Below are positions 20,001-29,420 of a DNA stretch of 64,000 nucleotides, in pieces (positions within the stretch are counted from its first letter, which is position 1; each line of letters begins with the position of its first letter). The notes under the pieces were generated by a model. It had not been told where the DNA came from and did no database searches. It saw only the letters and a list, made by a program, of their open reading frames with translations. Origin of the DNA: Clostridium tepidiprofundi DSM 19306. Its GTDB lineage: Bacteria > Bacillota > Clostridia > Clostridiales > Clostridiaceae. Location: contig NZ_LTBA01000002.1 in assembly GCF_001594005.1 (NCBI RefSeq), positions 78,254-142,253 on the forward strand, written 5' to 3'. The position numbers were made by a program, and so were the translations under genes.

Positions 20001-21309
20001 TCTCAATTACACCATCCTTAACTTTTAAACATTTCATATCTTGTCCACCAATATCTAATATAAAATCAACACCTGGTAGGAAAAACTCTGCTGCTTTATA
20101 GTGAGCTACAGTTTCAATTTCTCCTATATCAACCTTAAGAGCAGCCTTAATTAAACCTTCACCATAACCTGTAACGGCAGAATTTACTATTTGAACCCCA
20201 TCAGGAATATTGCTATATAAATCCTTTAATATCTTTATAACCAATTTAAGTGGATTTCCCTCATTACTTCCATAATATGAATAAAGCAAGGCTCCATCTT
20301 CATCAATCAAAGCCGCCTTTGTAGTAGTCGAACCTGCATCAATGCCTAAATAACATTTACCAGTATATTTAGACAACTCCTTTTTGTTTACAGTATAAAC
20401 ACTATGACTTTTTACAAATTCATTCAATTCATTCTCATCTTTGAATAAAGGCCTTAATCTCTGAACTTCAGTAGTACTTGCAAATATTATAGATGGCAAC
20501 TTATCATGTAATTCTTTAAATGTCATTTTATCATTCTCTACCGAACTTAATGCAGCACCTAACGCTACAAATAACTGTGAATTTTCTGGGAAAATAATCT
20601 GCTCATCAGATAATTTTAATGTTTCCACAAATCTTTTCCTAAGTTCAGACAGAAAGTAGAGTGGTCCACCTAAAAATGCTACATTCCCTCTTATTGGTCT
20701 GCCACAAGCCAGTCCACTTATAGTTTGATTAACCACTGCTTGAAAAATAGATGCGGCAATATCTTCTTTTGCAGCTCCTTCATTCAGTAATGGCTGCACA
20801 TCTGTTTTTGCGAAAACACCACATCTAGAAGCAATTGGATAAATTGTACTGTGCTTTTTTGCAAGTTCATTTAATCCTTGAGCATCTGTTTGAAGAAGTG
20901 ATGCCATCTGATCAATGAACGCACCTGTTCCCCCTGCACAAGTACCATTCATCCTCTGCTCTATTCCGCCCTTAAAATATGTTATCTTTGCATCTTCTCC
21001 CCCTAATTCAATAGCAACATCTGTTTCAGGAATCAATTTTTCAACTGTATTAGTACATGCCACTACTTCTTGTATAAAAGGAATATTCAGCCATTTTGAT
21101 ACAGCCAGTCCACCCGAACCAGTTACCATAATAGTTATTTCTGCATCACTAAACTTCTTATAAGCATCATCAATAAGGTCAATAAGAGTCTTCTTAATAT
21201 CAGAAAAATGCCTCTGATACTTGCTATAAACAGTTCTATATTTATCTATTACAACTAATTTAACTGTTGTCGACCCAACATCTAAACCAATATTCAATAG
21301 TCTTTTCAT
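17002..21309 (-). CDS. Giant 2-hydroxyacyl-CoA dehydratase activase-related protein
   Basis: About 1435 residues. Two ASKHA (BcrAD/BadFG) ATPase domains are in tandem: [15 protein letters not shown] near residue 10 with [10 protein letters not shown] and [11 protein letters not shown], then [18 protein letters not shown] near 325 with [10 protein letters not shown] and [12 protein letters not shown] CxxC-type segment (RCGKCGNNC, about 605) precedes a DUF2229 domain (about 670-900, [14 protein letters not shown]), followed by a C-terminal dehydratase-like region ([26 protein letters not shown]). Such fusions are common in clostridia and are believed to be iron-sulfur ATPases that drive electron transfer to a radical-type dehydratase, but no dehydratase subunits are nearby. 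Start at the ATG at 21309, with GGAGAAG upstream. Confidence 0.85.
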   Translation of the reverse strand: MKRLLNIGLDVGSTTVKLVVIDKYRTVYSKYQRHFSDIKKTLIDLIDDAYKKFSDAEITIMVTGSGGLAVSKWLNIPFIQEVVACTNTVEKLIPETDVAIELGGEDAKITYFKGGIEQRMNGTCAGGTGAFIDQMASLLQTDAQGLNELAKKHSTIYPIASRCGVFAKTDVQPLLNEGAAKEDIAASIFQAVVNQTISGLACGRPIRGNVAFLGGPLYFLSELRKRFVETLKLSDEQIIFPENSQLFVALGAALSSVENDKMTFKELHDKLPSIIFASTTEVQRLRPLFKDENELNEFVKSHSVYTVNKKELSKYTGKCYLGIDAGSTTTKAALIDEDGALLYSYYGSNEGNPLKLVIKILKDLYSNIPDGVQIVNSAVTGYGEGLIKAALKVDIGEIETVAHYKAAEFFLPGVDFILDIGGQDMKCLKVKDGVIESIMLNEACSSGCGSFIETFAKSLNMNAKEFAKEALLAKSPVDLGSRCTVFMNSRVKQAQKEGASVGDISAGLSYSVIKNALLKVIKIRDPKDMGNKIIVQGGTFYNDAVLRAFELISEREAVRPDIAGIMGAFGCAIIAKERYKEGYKSTLLKINELESFKTEVTMKRCGKCGNNCMLTINKFSDGREFISGNRCERGAGHDIIKKDIPNLFDYKYKRLFSYVPLKKEEAKRGVIGIPRVLNMYENYPFWFTFFTKLGYRVEISQRSSKAVYEMGIETIPSESACYPAKITHGHIMSLINRGVDVIFYPCVVYEKKEQEGANNHYNCPIVTSYPEVIRNNMDIIKEKNIKFMNPFLALHDKNKLEKRLWDIFGEFNISKKEISEALYAAWEEDLKVKSDIRKKGEEVIEYLNKTGKKGIILAGRPYHIDPEINHGIPNLITNFDMAVLTEDSVAHLGEVERPLRVVDQWTYHSRLYAAASFAAKQHNIELVQLNSFGCGLDAVTTDQVQEILSNNNKIYTVLKIDEVNNLGAARIRIRSLKAALDERDAHEVKPKKIASLPKRVIFTKSMKAKHTILAPQMSPIHFQFLEPALNSCGYKIKILPAVDTKAVDIGLKYVNNDACYPSIIVTGQLIEALQSGEYDLNNTSVMISQTGGGCRATNYIAFIRKALRDAGMPHIPVISLNAVGLEKNPGFKPTLTMAKRAMMALVYGDLLMRVLYKVRPYEKVKGSANELYKKWEIICKDAVTRGSSREFKKNIYNIVKDFDSIEIMDIKKPSIGLVGEILVKFHPTANNEIVKVIENEGGEAVMPDLIDFFLYSAYDATFKNEYLGQSKKSRIISNIVIKYIEHYRKDLKKALEMSKRFEPPKSIQELARGAEQILSLGNQCGEGWFLTAEMIELIESGTKNIVCMQPFACLPNHVTGKGMIKELKRRYPSSNIVAVDYDPGASEVNQLNRIKLMLSAAFKNLKRETELDAAYKEAASTKELRSILVTNSEIE

Positions 21310-21531
21310 AATACTAATCACTTCTCCATATCAAAAATTAAATCTCAAGTTACATTATATAATTATTACATTTTAATTTCAAATACTAATTAGTTAATTT
21401 TTACAAATATTTCATTCTAATTAATGAAAATATGTCATTTAGCACTCGAATACTCTTAATATCATATTCAAAACGATTCTTTTTTTGATACAGATAATTA
21501 GGTTAAGTTTCAAATCATTGTAATATACCTG

Positions 21532-21650
21532 TTTTTATCGTTTCTACAAGACTCCCACTTCTATAAGTGGGAGATTGAAGCTTTTTGCTTCAGGTGGAGT
21601 AGAGTCTCCACCTGAAGTCCCAATGTTTTGATTTAGCAAAACGAGTTCAC
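21532..21650. mobile_element. Solo IS200/IS605-like end (no transposase)
   Basis: Two consecutive perfect hairpins, CTCCCACTT-CTAT-AAGTGGGAG (21552-21573) and a 12-base stem CTTCAGGTGGAG / CTCCACCTGAAG (21588-21617), then TTTAGCAAAACGAGTTCACT. The same succession recurs at 36994-37065 (minus strand) and, degraded, at 40926-41032. Subterminal hairpins of this kind are typical of IS200/IS605-family ends, but no tnpA or tnpB is present. Nothing else is visible in the 360-base gap. Confidence 0.5.
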
Positions 21651-21669
21651 TCTATAACAATCACAAATC

Positions 21670-22980
21670 TTAACTTTCATGAGATAAATCTATATCTTGT
21701 AAAGTTTCAAGTTTTTCTTCATCATCATCACATTTTTCATCAAAGCTTAATTTTTTTCTCAAAATAATAATAACCATAAACAATAAAACTGCAGATAATC
21801 CTATACACATCCAAGCTTCTATATTATCAAGTAAAAGCCCAAATATCATTTTACCTAAAGGAATTGTTGCCATACCACCTGTAGTCATTACAGTCATTAC
21901 TCTCCCCATTAATGATAGAGGAGTCTCCTTTTGAATTATTGTAAACATTGCAATATTAGCAACTCCAGATATTAAAATACAAAGTGATGTAATTATTATA
22001 AGACTAATATATGGTATGAAATTGCCTGTAAATAAATTTGTATAGAATGGAGAAGCTATTACTGCTATTATACCAATTAATATAGAGGCAATAATATACC
22101 CTAAAAATAATTGTTTACCTAATTTAATTTTTTTAGAAACCATACTGCAAATAAAAGGTGACATAATCATTGGAACTACTAAAATTGATTCAAAAAAACC
22201 ATACTGATAATCAGTAATTTTAAATATTTCTTTACATACATAAGTTAACCCTACAGAGAATGTTGCATCAGCTGCTAAATTAATTAATAAACATAAAATC
22301 ATTATACTTAACATAATTTCTTTATTCTTTATAAAACTAATACCTTCAGAAAAATCACCAAAAAACGCTTTTACATTGATTTTTTCTGGTTTTTTATTTG
22401 ATTTAGGTATATTTATAAACATTTCACTTATAGAAGATACAATAAAACTTATGGAATTTACAATTAATATTACTAATAAACCATAAAACCCAAATAAAAC
22501 ACCTGCTATTGCTGGTGCTAGTAAATTACCTAGTCTCATTATAACGGTAACTATGCTATTAGCATCTACCAACTCATCTTTTTTTATAATACTTGGAATA
22601 ACCGTATTTACAGCTGGTTGTAATAATAAAGATGCCATAGAAAGCAGAATTACTAAAATATATATATATCCTAAAGAAAGTCCACCGTTAATTTTAAAAA
22701 TCACTGCAAATATACCAACTATAATACCACTTAGCATATCTAAATAAACTATTATTTTCTTTCTATCAAACCAATCAGCAAATACACCTGCAACAGGTCC
22801 TAAAATCAATTCAGGAATTAATGTTACTGCTAATACAGATGCAAATTTAGTAGCTGAACCTGTAATTTTTAATACATACAATGACAATGCGAAATTCTGC
22901 ATATTTGTACCTACAAGAGATACCAATTTCCCCATTATTAATAGTGAAAAATCTTTCTGTTTTAATAATTTTATATTCAT
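21670..22980 (-). CDS. Major facilitator superfamily exporter, drug:H+ antiporter type
   Basis: 436-residue inner-membrane protein with about 12 hydrophobic segments and the MFS motif between TM2 and TM3 (GPVAGVFADWFDRKKIIVYLD). It looks like an MFS_3/EntS-type or macrolide/tetracycline-type efflux protein; the substrate is not readable. ATG at 22980 chosen because AAGGAGAATATTAGT lies directly upstream; the longer frame (to 23037) has no site. A charged tail (DEKCDDDEEKLETLQ) ends the protein. A fragment of a second MFS protein lies just upstream. Confidence 0.82.
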   Translation of the reverse strand: MNIKLLKQKDFSLLIMGKLVSLVGTNMQNFALSLYVLKITGSATKFASVLAVTLIPELILGPVAGVFADWFDRKKIIVYLDMLSGIIVGIFAVIFKINGGLSLGYIYILVILLSMASLLLQPAVNTVIPSIIKKDELVDANSIVTVIMRLGNLLAPAIAGVLFGFYGLLVILIVNSISFIVSSISEMFINIPKSNKKPEKINVKAFFGDFSEGISFIKNKEIMLSIMILCLLINLAADATFSVGLTYVCKEIFKITDYQYGFFESILVVPMIMSPFICSMVSKKIKLGKQLFLGYIIASILIGIIAVIASPFYTNLFTGNFIPYISLIIITSLCILISGVANIAMFTIIQKETPLSLMGRVMTVMTTGGMATIPLGKMIFGLLLDNIEAWMCIGLSAVLLFMVIIILRKKLSFDEKCDDDEEKLETLQDIDLSHES

Positions 22981-23035
22981 ACTAATATTCTCCTTATACA
23001 TTATTACATTAATATTCAAATATATTATTATTCTC

Positions 23036-23144
23036 AACTAGTATTATTTGAAATTTCACTGTCCACATTAGTGTTCCTATTTGTGATGTTGCACTTCCAA
23101 ATATCAATAAAATTAAAGCTTTCTTTAAATATAGATTTTTCCAT
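23036..23144 (-). pseudogene. Fragment of an MFS transporter N-terminus
   Basis: Too short for any ORF list. On the minus strand GAGGTAAATATT precedes an ATG at 23144 (MEKSIFKE...). After a single-base shift the translation becomes LILLIFGSATSQIGTLMW, which reads like the first transmembrane segment of an MFS transporter (GxxxSxxG pattern). It then runs out at about 23036, 56 bases before the intact MFS start. The other frame is a 36-residue peptide. I read it as a remnant of a duplicated or replaced transporter. The rest of the 22981-23350 gap is AT-rich with no recognised element. Confidence 0.35.
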
Positions 23145-23350
23145 ATAATATTTACCTCATTTTCTACAGATTGCAATTAATATATTCACTATTATATCAA
23201 AATAATTACAAAATCTCCATATTGTTGGTTATATTGGTATAAAAAAGAATAAAAATCAATTTATACTATAACACATGTATACATTAAATCATATTTTATA
23301 TTATAAAACTTGTGTGTTATAACCATAAGTTATTAGAAGGGGATGATAGC

Positions 23351-24118
23351 TTGAATAAGGTTGATGTAAAAAATATATATATGAACTATCACACTATAAC
23401 CTCCGAAACAACTGCACTAAAAAATATTTCTTTCAGTGTTAAAGAGGGAGAGTTTTTAACCATAGTTGGACCATCCGGCTGTGGTAAATCCACTTTACTT
23501 AACATAATTGCAGGCTTACTTACACCATCAAAAGGCAAAATTTATATACATGAAAATAAAATTCGTACCTCAAGCAAAAATATTGGATATATGTTCCAAA
23601 AAGATCAATTATTTGAGTGGATTTCCGTTTGGGAAAATGTAATATTAGGATTAAAAATACAGAAAATATTTACAGAAAAAAATAAAGACTATGTAATAAG
23701 CCTCCTTAGGCATTATGGATTATGGAATTTTAGAAATCATTACCCAAAACAGCTTTCTGGTGGTATGCGTCAAAGAGTTGCTCTTATAAGAACATTAGCC
23801 ACAAATCCAGACGTTTTACTGTTAGATGAACCATTTTCTGCATTAGACTATCAAACTCGATTAAAAATAAGTGATGAAGTGTTTAAAATAATAAGAGATG
23901 AGAAAAAAACCGTAATAATGGTAACTCATGATATACCAGAAGCCATATCTATGTCAGATAGAATAATTGTTCTTTCTAATAGACCCGCAGAAATTAGAAA
24001 AACAGAAATCATCAATTTTTCTAAAGAATATTCTTCTCCTTTAAAAAGAAGAGAAGCTCCAAACTTTAGACTGTATTTTAATTCAATTTGGAAGGAGTTG
24101 GATTCAAATGTCAAATAA
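23351..24118 (+). CDS. ABC transporter ATPase, SsuB/TauB-like
   Basis: Cytoplasmic ATP-binding subunit of about 255 residues. Walker A GPSGCGKST, Q-loop FQKD, signature LSGGMRQRVALIR, Walker B VLLLDEP and the H-loop VTHDIPEA are all present. It belongs to the nitrate/sulfonate/taurine/thiamine-precursor subfamily. Start set at the TTG at 23351, which has GAAGGGGATGATAGC upstream; the longer reading frame begins in front of that site. It overlaps the permease gene by 11 bases, so the pair is one operon. The matching lipoprotein is probably the one at 15.9 kb. Confidence 0.88.
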   Translation: MNKVDVKNIYMNYHTITSETTALKNISFSVKEGEFLTIVGPSGCGKSTLLNIIAGLLTPSKGKIYIHENKIRTSSKNIGYMFQKDQLFEWISVWENVILGLKIQKIFTEKNKDYVISLLRHYGLWNFRNHYPKQLSGGMRQRVALIRTLATNPDVLLLDEPFSALDYQTRLKISDEVFKIIRDEKKTVIMVTHDIPEAISMSDRIIVLSNRPAEIRKTEIINFSKEYSSPLKRREAPNFRLYFNSIWKELDSNVK

Positions 24119-24905
24119 CAGTATTGAGCATAAAAATTATATTGAAAAAGTTAAAAGAAGAAAACGAAAAATAATAATAACTCAAATATTAATATTGATT
24201 ATATTCTTTGCATGGTGGGAAATATCAGGAGATTTGAAAATAGTAGACCCATTTTTAACTAGCACACCTTCAAGAATGTTAAAAACACTAGTTAAACTTT
24301 ACAATCAAGGTGATTTATTTAAACATATATTAATAACATGTGGAGAAACTATACTTGGTTTTTCTCTCGGAACATTTTTAGGAACTCTAATAGCAATTTT
24401 GCTTTGGTGGTCCGATTTTGTAGCAAAAGTATTAGATCCTTATATAGTTGTATTAAATGCACTTCCAAAAGTTGCACTAGCCCCAATAATAATATTTTGG
24501 GTTGGTAATGGTATAGGTGCAATAATAATAATTGCCCTTTTGATATCAATAATAGTAACAATAATAACAGTTCTTAATGGATTTAAATCAGTAGATGAAG
24601 ATAAAATAAAACTACTAAAGACATTTGGTGCAACAAAATTTCAAATTCTTACTCATTTGATTATTCCTGCATCCATTCCAACTCTAATATCTGCACTAAA
24701 AATAAATGTTGGTCTTTCTTGGGTTGGTGTAATAATGGGTGAATTCCTAGTTGCAAAAGAAGGACTCGGATTTTTAATTATATTTGGTGGACAAATTTCT
24801 CAATTAGATATGGTAATGATGAGCATAATAATTCTTGCAATATTAGCTTTTCTTATGTATAAATGCGTAGCAATTTTAGAGAAAAGATATAGAACTTTTG
24901 AATAA
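24108..24905 (+). CDS. ABC transporter permease, SsuC-like
   Basis: Inner-membrane subunit of 265 residues with about six hydrophobic segments. The EAA loop (KTFGATKFQILTHLIIPASIP, about 165-185) that docks on the ATPase is clear, followed by ALKINVGLSWVGVIMGEFLVAKEGLG. This is the BinPDT-type permease of the SsuC/TauC/ThiX group. The ATG overlaps the end of the ATPase gene and has GGAAGGAGTT upstream. The operon carries no binding protein, unlike most members of the group. Confidence 0.88.
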   Translation: MSNNSIEHKNYIEKVKRRKRKIIITQILILIIFFAWWEISGDLKIVDPFLTSTPSRMLKTLVKLYNQGDLFKHILITCGETILGFSLGTFLGTLIAILLWWSDFVAKVLDPYIVVLNALPKVALAPIIIFWVGNGIGAIIIIALLISIIVTIITVLNGFKSVDEDKIKLLKTFGATKFQILTHLIIPASIPTLISALKINVGLSWVGVIMGEFLVAKEGLGFLIIFGGQISQLDMVMMSIIILAILAFLMYKCVAILEKRYRTFE

Positions 24906-24983
24906 TTTTCTATATTCGGTATAAAAATCTCTAAAATTGGATATTTATAAGGTATAAGCATTATTTTGTAAGAGGTGTTATCT

Positions 24984-25334
24984 ATGGATTATTTCAGAAG
25001 AGCTAATGAACTATACAGTTTAAAACAATATGAAAAAGCTATATCTATGTATGAAAAATCACTTGAAATAAACAAAAACGAAGCAAGTTCACTATACAAT
25101 GTAGCAGTATGCTACATAAAATTAAAAAAATATATGCTTGCAATTGAATCACTCAAAAAAGCAGTAAAAATACGATCGGACAGCAAATACTATTTTAATT
25201 TAGCATACTGCTATGCAATGATAGATAATAAACAAAAATCTCTACTTTATTTTAATTTAGCTTGGGCACTTGATAATTCCGACGTTGAATGTGAAAAAGC
25301 AATAAATTTAATATTAAAAGGCTACAGAAAATAA
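24984..25334 (+). CDS. Small TPR-repeat protein
   Basis: 116 residues with three tetratricopeptide repeats: YFRRANELYSLKQYEKAISMYEKSL, ASSLYNVAVCYIKLKKYMLAIESLKKAV, KYYFNLAYCYAMIDNKQKSLLYFNLAW. TPRs mediate protein-protein contact; no partner is apparent. ATG at 24984 is preferred over the in-frame GTG at 24975 because AAGAGGTG then sits at the right distance. The gene follows the permease by 78 bases and may be co-transcribed. Confidence 0.72.
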   Translation: MDYFRRANELYSLKQYEKAISMYEKSLEINKNEASSLYNVAVCYIKLKKYMLAIESLKKAVKIRSDSKYYFNLAYCYAMIDNKQKSLLYFNLAWALDNSDVECEKAINLILKGYRK

Positions 25335-25442
25335 TTATGAAATAAAACACCATAATGCATATTTCGTATTAAGAGCAAAGTATTTGAATATGAGCCAAGC
25401 CCATATTTATACTTATTTTTAGTACAATATATGCATTATTTT

Positions 25443-26597
25443 TTACCATTCTCCTGCAATACCCTCTTGAATATGATCGGACTTAAATTTATCACTATCG
25501 AAATAGTTTCCCCCTATATAAAAAGTGGCATCTACATCTACCCATCTATTTTGCTCTTTTATATACACTTGATTCCAAGCATGGCTTACCCATATTTTTC
25601 CGTTAAATCCCTTGCCTGTTACCATTCTAACCTTGATATCATTTGCTCTGCACATAGCAACATAAAGGCATGCATAATCAAAGCATATTCCCTTTCTAGT
25701 ATTAAACGCACTAATTGCACCCGACTTGCTCTTAAAATCATTGCCCATTATCATTTTAGCCTTATCGCTGTCATATTTAATATTTTTTCCTATCCAATTA
25801 TAAATCATATTTGCCTTCTGATAATCATTATTAGCTTTTTTAGTTAAAGTAACTGCAAAAGAATCAATTTTTTTGTTTGATTTGACACCCTCATCTATTG
25901 TAATTCCATTATAATATACTATTACATTCTTACTGCTAGCTGAATCAATTTCCTTTTTAACTATTTTAAATGAATCATTTATTATTATTGGAAGTTTTTC
26001 AGCTATAACAGAATTTGCAACTGGTAATACTACATGTTTACATATTTCATTATACAAAAATGACCTCTCTAAATTTTCATTTATATTTATCCCCAAATTA
26101 ATTATAGATGCAATATTTAAAGTAAATGTTATTATTATAACATATATGATTGACCTAGGTATTTCAAAAGCTGCTCCTATAATTCTCTTTAAAAAATTGC
26201 CTTTTCTCTCAAGTGTTCTCTCAATACTGTCAAGTGCTGGATATATTGTGATACTATTAATTAACTTTATTATCAATACTAAAACTTCATAAATTACTAT
26301 TATGCAAATAGGAATGCTTACAATATAAATAATAATGGTATTTTCAGTTATAAATTGATTTACTCTATATGGAAAATAATTTTTAATACCATCGAATGTT
26401 CCCTTTTTATACTCTTCAAATAATCTCTTAACTGCTTGCATTCCTAAAAATATAGCAATTAAAAACACTATATTTCTTGCTATACTTTCAATATTTCTTT
26501 TAAGATTGTACGATGAAAATTTAATTATAAATCCTTTTGTAATAGGATACAAAAAAACAATAATCAAGAATAAAGTTATGGCATCACTCTTAAACAT
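25443..26597 (-). CDS. Membrane protein with transglutaminase-like domain
   Basis: 384 residues. The N-terminal half has three to four hydrophobic segments (FLIIVFLYPITKGFI, NIVFLIAIFLGMQ, IIIYIVSIPICIIVIYEVLVL, PRSIIYVIIITFTLNIASII). The C-terminal half is a transglutaminase-like fold: catalytic cysteine in RKGICFDYACLY, histidine in VSHAWNQVYI and aspartate in WVDVDATFYIGG. The domain would face outward and act as a protease or crosslinking enzyme on envelope proteins. It is a known clostridial architecture without an assigned substrate. ATG with AGGTGAATG upstream. Confidence 0.78.
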   Translation of the reverse strand: MFKSDAITLFLIIVFLYPITKGFIIKFSSYNLKRNIESIARNIVFLIAIFLGMQAVKRLFEEYKKGTFDGIKNYFPYRVNQFITENTIIIYIVSIPICIIVIYEVLVLIIKLINSITIYPALDSIERTLERKGNFLKRIIGAAFEIPRSIIYVIIITFTLNIASIINLGININENLERSFLYNEICKHVVLPVANSVIAEKLPIIINDSFKIVKKEIDSASSKNVIVYYNGITIDEGVKSNKKIDSFAVTLTKKANNDYQKANMIYNWIGKNIKYDSDKAKMIMGNDFKSKSGAISAFNTRKGICFDYACLYVAMCRANDIKVRMVTGKGFNGKIWVSHAWNQVYIKEQNRWVDVDATFYIGGNYFDSDKFKSDHIQEGIAGEW

Positions 26598-26631
26598 ACA
26601 TTCACCTGCTCATATTTAAATTAACTCCTTA

Positions 26632-27288
26632 TTAATATAATTCTTCATCCTCTTTAAGTATATCCTTAAGAATATTTTTAATATCATTATATTCATATCC
26701 TCTTCTGACAAGATAATTAAAAAGTTTCTTATAAATCTTACTATCATTTGTTTCTAATTTTTTAAGAACTTTGTATCTTTTTTCAGCTAATTCAAACGCA
26801 GAATTTTTCTCTTCTTCACATTCAATTAAATCTATTTCATTTTGAATTATTTCTTCAGGAACACCTTTTTTCAGAAGTTCAAATCTTATCTTATTTCTTC
26901 CTTCTTTTAATATTTTTTCTTTTATAAACATTTTTGCATATTTCTTATCGTTTATAAAATCATATTCTTTCAGAAATTTTAATACTCTTTCTGCTGTATC
27001 ATCTGAATATCCTAACTTAATCAATCTCTCTTTTACTTCTTTTTCAGTTTTAATACATTTTTCTAGTATTCTTAATGCTCTATTCTTTGCCTTAATATAA
27101 TTATCCTCATTTATAACATCACTTATATACTCAAAGTCAATATGCTTATTTTTAAATAAACTGTACTTATAAACAAGTTCCGCACTACATGCAAATGCAA
27201 ACTCATCATCAACAAAAATATTCACTCTATCCTTATTTTTCTTTTGAATTTCCACTTTTGTAATTATATTATTCTCCATGTTATTCAC
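26632..27288 (-). CDS. recX: RecA regulatory protein RecX
   Basis: 218 residues of helical repeats: ALRILEKCIKTEKEVKERLIKLGYSDDTAERVLKFLKEYDFINDKKYAKMFI and later KKLFNYLVRRGYEYNDIKNILK are the RecX/OraA three-helix units. It binds RecA filaments and limits their extension. Its start overlaps the end of the M16 peptidase gene by eight bases on the same strand, so the two are translationally coupled. No recA is in the window. Confidence 0.9.
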   Translation of the reverse strand: MNNMENNIITKVEIQKKNKDRVNIFVDDEFAFACSAELVYKYSLFKNKHIDFEYISDVINEDNYIKAKNRALRILEKCIKTEKEVKERLIKLGYSDDTAERVLKFLKEYDFINDKKYAKMFIKEKILKEGRNKIRFELLKKGVPEEIIQNEIDLIECEEEKNSAFELAEKRYKVLKKLETNDSKIYKKLFNYLVRRGYEYNDIKNILKDILKEDEELY

Positions 27289-28531
27289 TCTTTTCTGGCA
27301 TAATTATGTAAATAGTAGGATTTTTTAAAACTTTATTTGCAACGCTGTATAAATCTTCTCCCTTCATATTGTCAATATATTCCATCTCATGCTCAAACTT
27401 AAATATATCATCATCTTCCATTATTTGAAGGAGAACATAACTGCTCAATTCACTAGAATCTTCTAATGTTGAAGCTATAGATGTTTTAAACACTTTTTTT
27501 ATTTGCTTCATAGTATTACTATCAAATATGATTTCTTTATTTATTATTTTATCAATACATAAATCAATAATATTCAAAGCACTATCAATATTTTTGCTGT
27601 CCATAGAAGTAAAAATATAAAGTGTCTTTATATTTTTACTAATATCTAGTGTACTGTAAACATCATATACTAAACCCCTTTTTTCTCTTAATTCCTTAAA
27701 CAATATAGAATTCGAACTATCCCCAAATTTATTGTTCAATATTCTCAATGCTAATTCTTCTTTCTCAGTTAATCCATAAAATGTGTACAAATAAGTTATT
27801 GTACCCTGTTCTATGTCCTTTTTAAAAGTTTTCTTTATAATAGGCTTATTATTTTCTATTATAACATATTTTTTTAAAATTTCATTATATTTCCATAAAT
27901 TAAAGTACTTTTTTATTATATCCATAACATATTCGTGTTCGAATGGAGAAACTACCGATATACAACAATTATTAGGAACATAATATTTTTTGTAAAATTC
28001 GACTAAGTGTTTTCTTTCAATATTGTTAACACTATATTCATATCCTAGTATTTCATATTTTATAGGATTTCTATCAAATGCAATTTCATTTATTTTTCTA
28101 TAACTCAAATCTTCAATATCGTCAATGCTTGTCTTTATTTCAGATAATATAACTCCTCTTTCCTTATTTAATTCAGACTGTGGAAAAATTGAATTAATAA
28201 GCATATCAGCTATTATACTAACAGCAGGCTCTAATTCATTGCTGAGTGCAGTAATGCTATATACCGTCCTAGTATAATCAGTATACGCATTATAATCACC
28301 ACCTAATCCTTCAAGTATGTCATTTATTTCTTCATTATTTTTAGAATGAGTACCTTTAAACATCATATGCTCAATAAAATGTGCAATTCCCCTTTGACTC
28401 TCATCTTCATAAATTGAACCTACATTAATCCCCACATTCAAAGACATCAATTGAGTATTTCTTTTTACTGTTACAATTTTTAGTCCATTATAAAGCATTG
28501 TCTCTTTAGCATCAAAAAAATTTTCCCTCAT
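27281..28531 (-). CDS. M16 family zinc metallopeptidase
   Basis: 416 residues of the pitrilysin/processing-peptidase family. The inverted zinc motif HFIEH (51-55) and the downstream glutamate in NKERGVILSEIK are present, followed by the second, inactive domain (about 220-410, including DSSNSILFKELREKRGLVYDVYS). The length and the sole HxxEH fit the soluble YmxG-like bacterial peptidases that sit near polynucleotide phosphorylase genes in other Firmicutes, but here it is coupled to recX. AGGGAGAAAAGT precedes the ATG. Confidence 0.88.
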   Translation of the reverse strand: MRENFFDAKETMLYNGLKIVTVKRNTQLMSLNVGINVGSIYEDESQRGIAHFIEHMMFKGTHSKNNEEINDILEGLGGDYNAYTDYTRTVYSITALSNELEPAVSIIADMLINSIFPQSELNKERGVILSEIKTSIDDIEDLSYRKINEIAFDRNPIKYEILGYEYSVNNIERKHLVEFYKKYYVPNNCCISVVSPFEHEYVMDIIKKYFNLWKYNEILKKYVIIENNKPIIKKTFKKDIEQGTITYLYTFYGLTEKEELALRILNNKFGDSSNSILFKELREKRGLVYDVYSTLDISKNIKTLYIFTSMDSKNIDSALNIIDLCIDKIINKEIIFDSNTMKQIKKVFKTSIASTLEDSSELSSYVLLQIMEDDDIFKFEHEMEYIDNMKGEDLYSVANKVLKNPTIYIIMPEKSE

Positions 28532-28603
28532 ACTTTTCTCCCTCTATTTTTTATATACAAAAATAATAACATACTTTTTAATTTCATTCATTAAATAACT
28601 TAA

Positions 28604-28662
28604 ACATCTTCAAAAAATAGATTAGCATATTTAATCTGTTATTTTCTTTAAAATACCTAAGA
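28604..28662. repeat. Degraded right half of the 161-bp element
   Basis: TCAAAAAATAGATTAGCATA ... TCTGTTATTTTCTTTAAAAT ACCTAAG (28611-28660) follows the right arm of the full element with several substitutions. It stops just before the queT promoter. Confidence 0.45.
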
Positions 28663-28672
28663 ACACCCTACT

Positions 28673-28750
28673 TTGACACAACAGTATATTTGTATTAGAA
28701 TAATTACTTGTATATGGTTCTAAAAATATCCTTATGCACCTAGAACATAT
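28673..28750 (+). promoter_or_regulatory. queT promoter and 5' leader hairpin
   Basis: TTGACA (28673-28678), a 17-base spacer and TAGAAT (28696-28701) make a textbook sigma-A promoter. Ten bases later, at the expected RNA 5' end, ATATGGTTCTA (28712-28722) pairs with TAGAACATAT (28741-28750) with one bulged G. A 40-base leader hairpin on a queuosine-precursor transporter gene suggests a preQ1-type riboswitch, but the consensus CACCC/AAAAACTA of the class I aptamer is not seen, so the class is open. Confidence 0.5.
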
Positions 28751-28788
28751 TAAAATTAATAAATAGATTAAAACTATGGAGGTTGAAT

Positions 28789-29295
28789 ATGTTGAAAACT
28801 AACTCAAAAGCAAAAAAGATTGCTTTTACAGCATTAATAGCAGCAATTTATGCAGCAGTAACCTATTCTCTTACATTTATATCATTTGGAGTAGTTCAAT
28901 TCAGAATAGCTGAAGGATTAACTGTTTTACCTTATTTTTCACCTTTGGCGATTCCAGGATTATTTTTAGGATGTATTATTTCAAATATAATTAGTCCAAT
29001 TGGCATTCCTGATTTGATATTAGGTTCACTAGCTACGCTAATAGCCGCAGTGCTAACATATTTAATAGGCAAAAGCAATATTAAGGGTAAGAAATTTTTA
29101 GCACCATTACCCCCTGTTATAATAAATGCTATTATGATAGGCATTATGCTTAAGGTTCTTTATGTCCCAGAAATGCCATTATACTTATGTATGCTTCAAG
29201 TTGGTTTTGGTGAAATTGTGTGTTGCTATGGACTAGGTATTCCTCTCATGCATGCGATTGAGAAAAATACAACACTAATGAAATATTTCAAGTAA
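28789..29295 (+). CDS. queT: QueT family queuosine precursor transporter
   Basis: 168-residue integral membrane protein with five or six hydrophobic segments. ITFISFGVVQFRIAEGLTVLPYFSP and ALPGLFLGCIISNI-type motifs (VQFRIAEGLTVLPYF, IPGLFLGCIISNIISPIGIPDLILGSLATLIAA) are the signature of QueT (COG4708), thought to be the S component of an ECF transporter for preQ0/preQ1. The ATG at 28789 lies six bases after GGAGG (28778-28782); the upstream TTG in frame is inside the site. It stands alone with its own promoter and a weak hairpin (29324-29349) after the stop. Confidence 0.88.
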   Translation: MLKTNSKAKKIAFTALIAAIYAAVTYSLTFISFGVVQFRIAEGLTVLPYFSPLAIPGLFLGCIISNIISPIGIPDLILGSLATLIAAVLTYLIGKSNIKGKKFLAPLPPVIINAIMIGIMLKVLYVPEMPLYLCMLQVGFGEIVCCYGLGIPLMHAIEKNTTLMKYFK

Positions 29296-29420
29296 ATTAT
29301 TCATTACCCACATTACCCTCGCAAAAATGCTAATAATTTTATGCATTTTACTAATATATAACAGTTAAATGTCATAAAAATAATATTGAAGCATAACTCA
29401 ATGCGGGGGTAACAAATATA

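Noticed and set aside
23145..23350. TPP riboswitch upstream of the ABC ATPase
   Set aside because: No CTGAGA and no ACCTGATxTGGxTAATxCC motif; the transporter subfamily alone does not imply thiamine.
25352..25439. Hairpin ATAATGCATAT / ATATGCATTAT between convergent genes
   Set aside because: Eleven-base arms 66 bases apart without a T-run; too weak to call a terminator.
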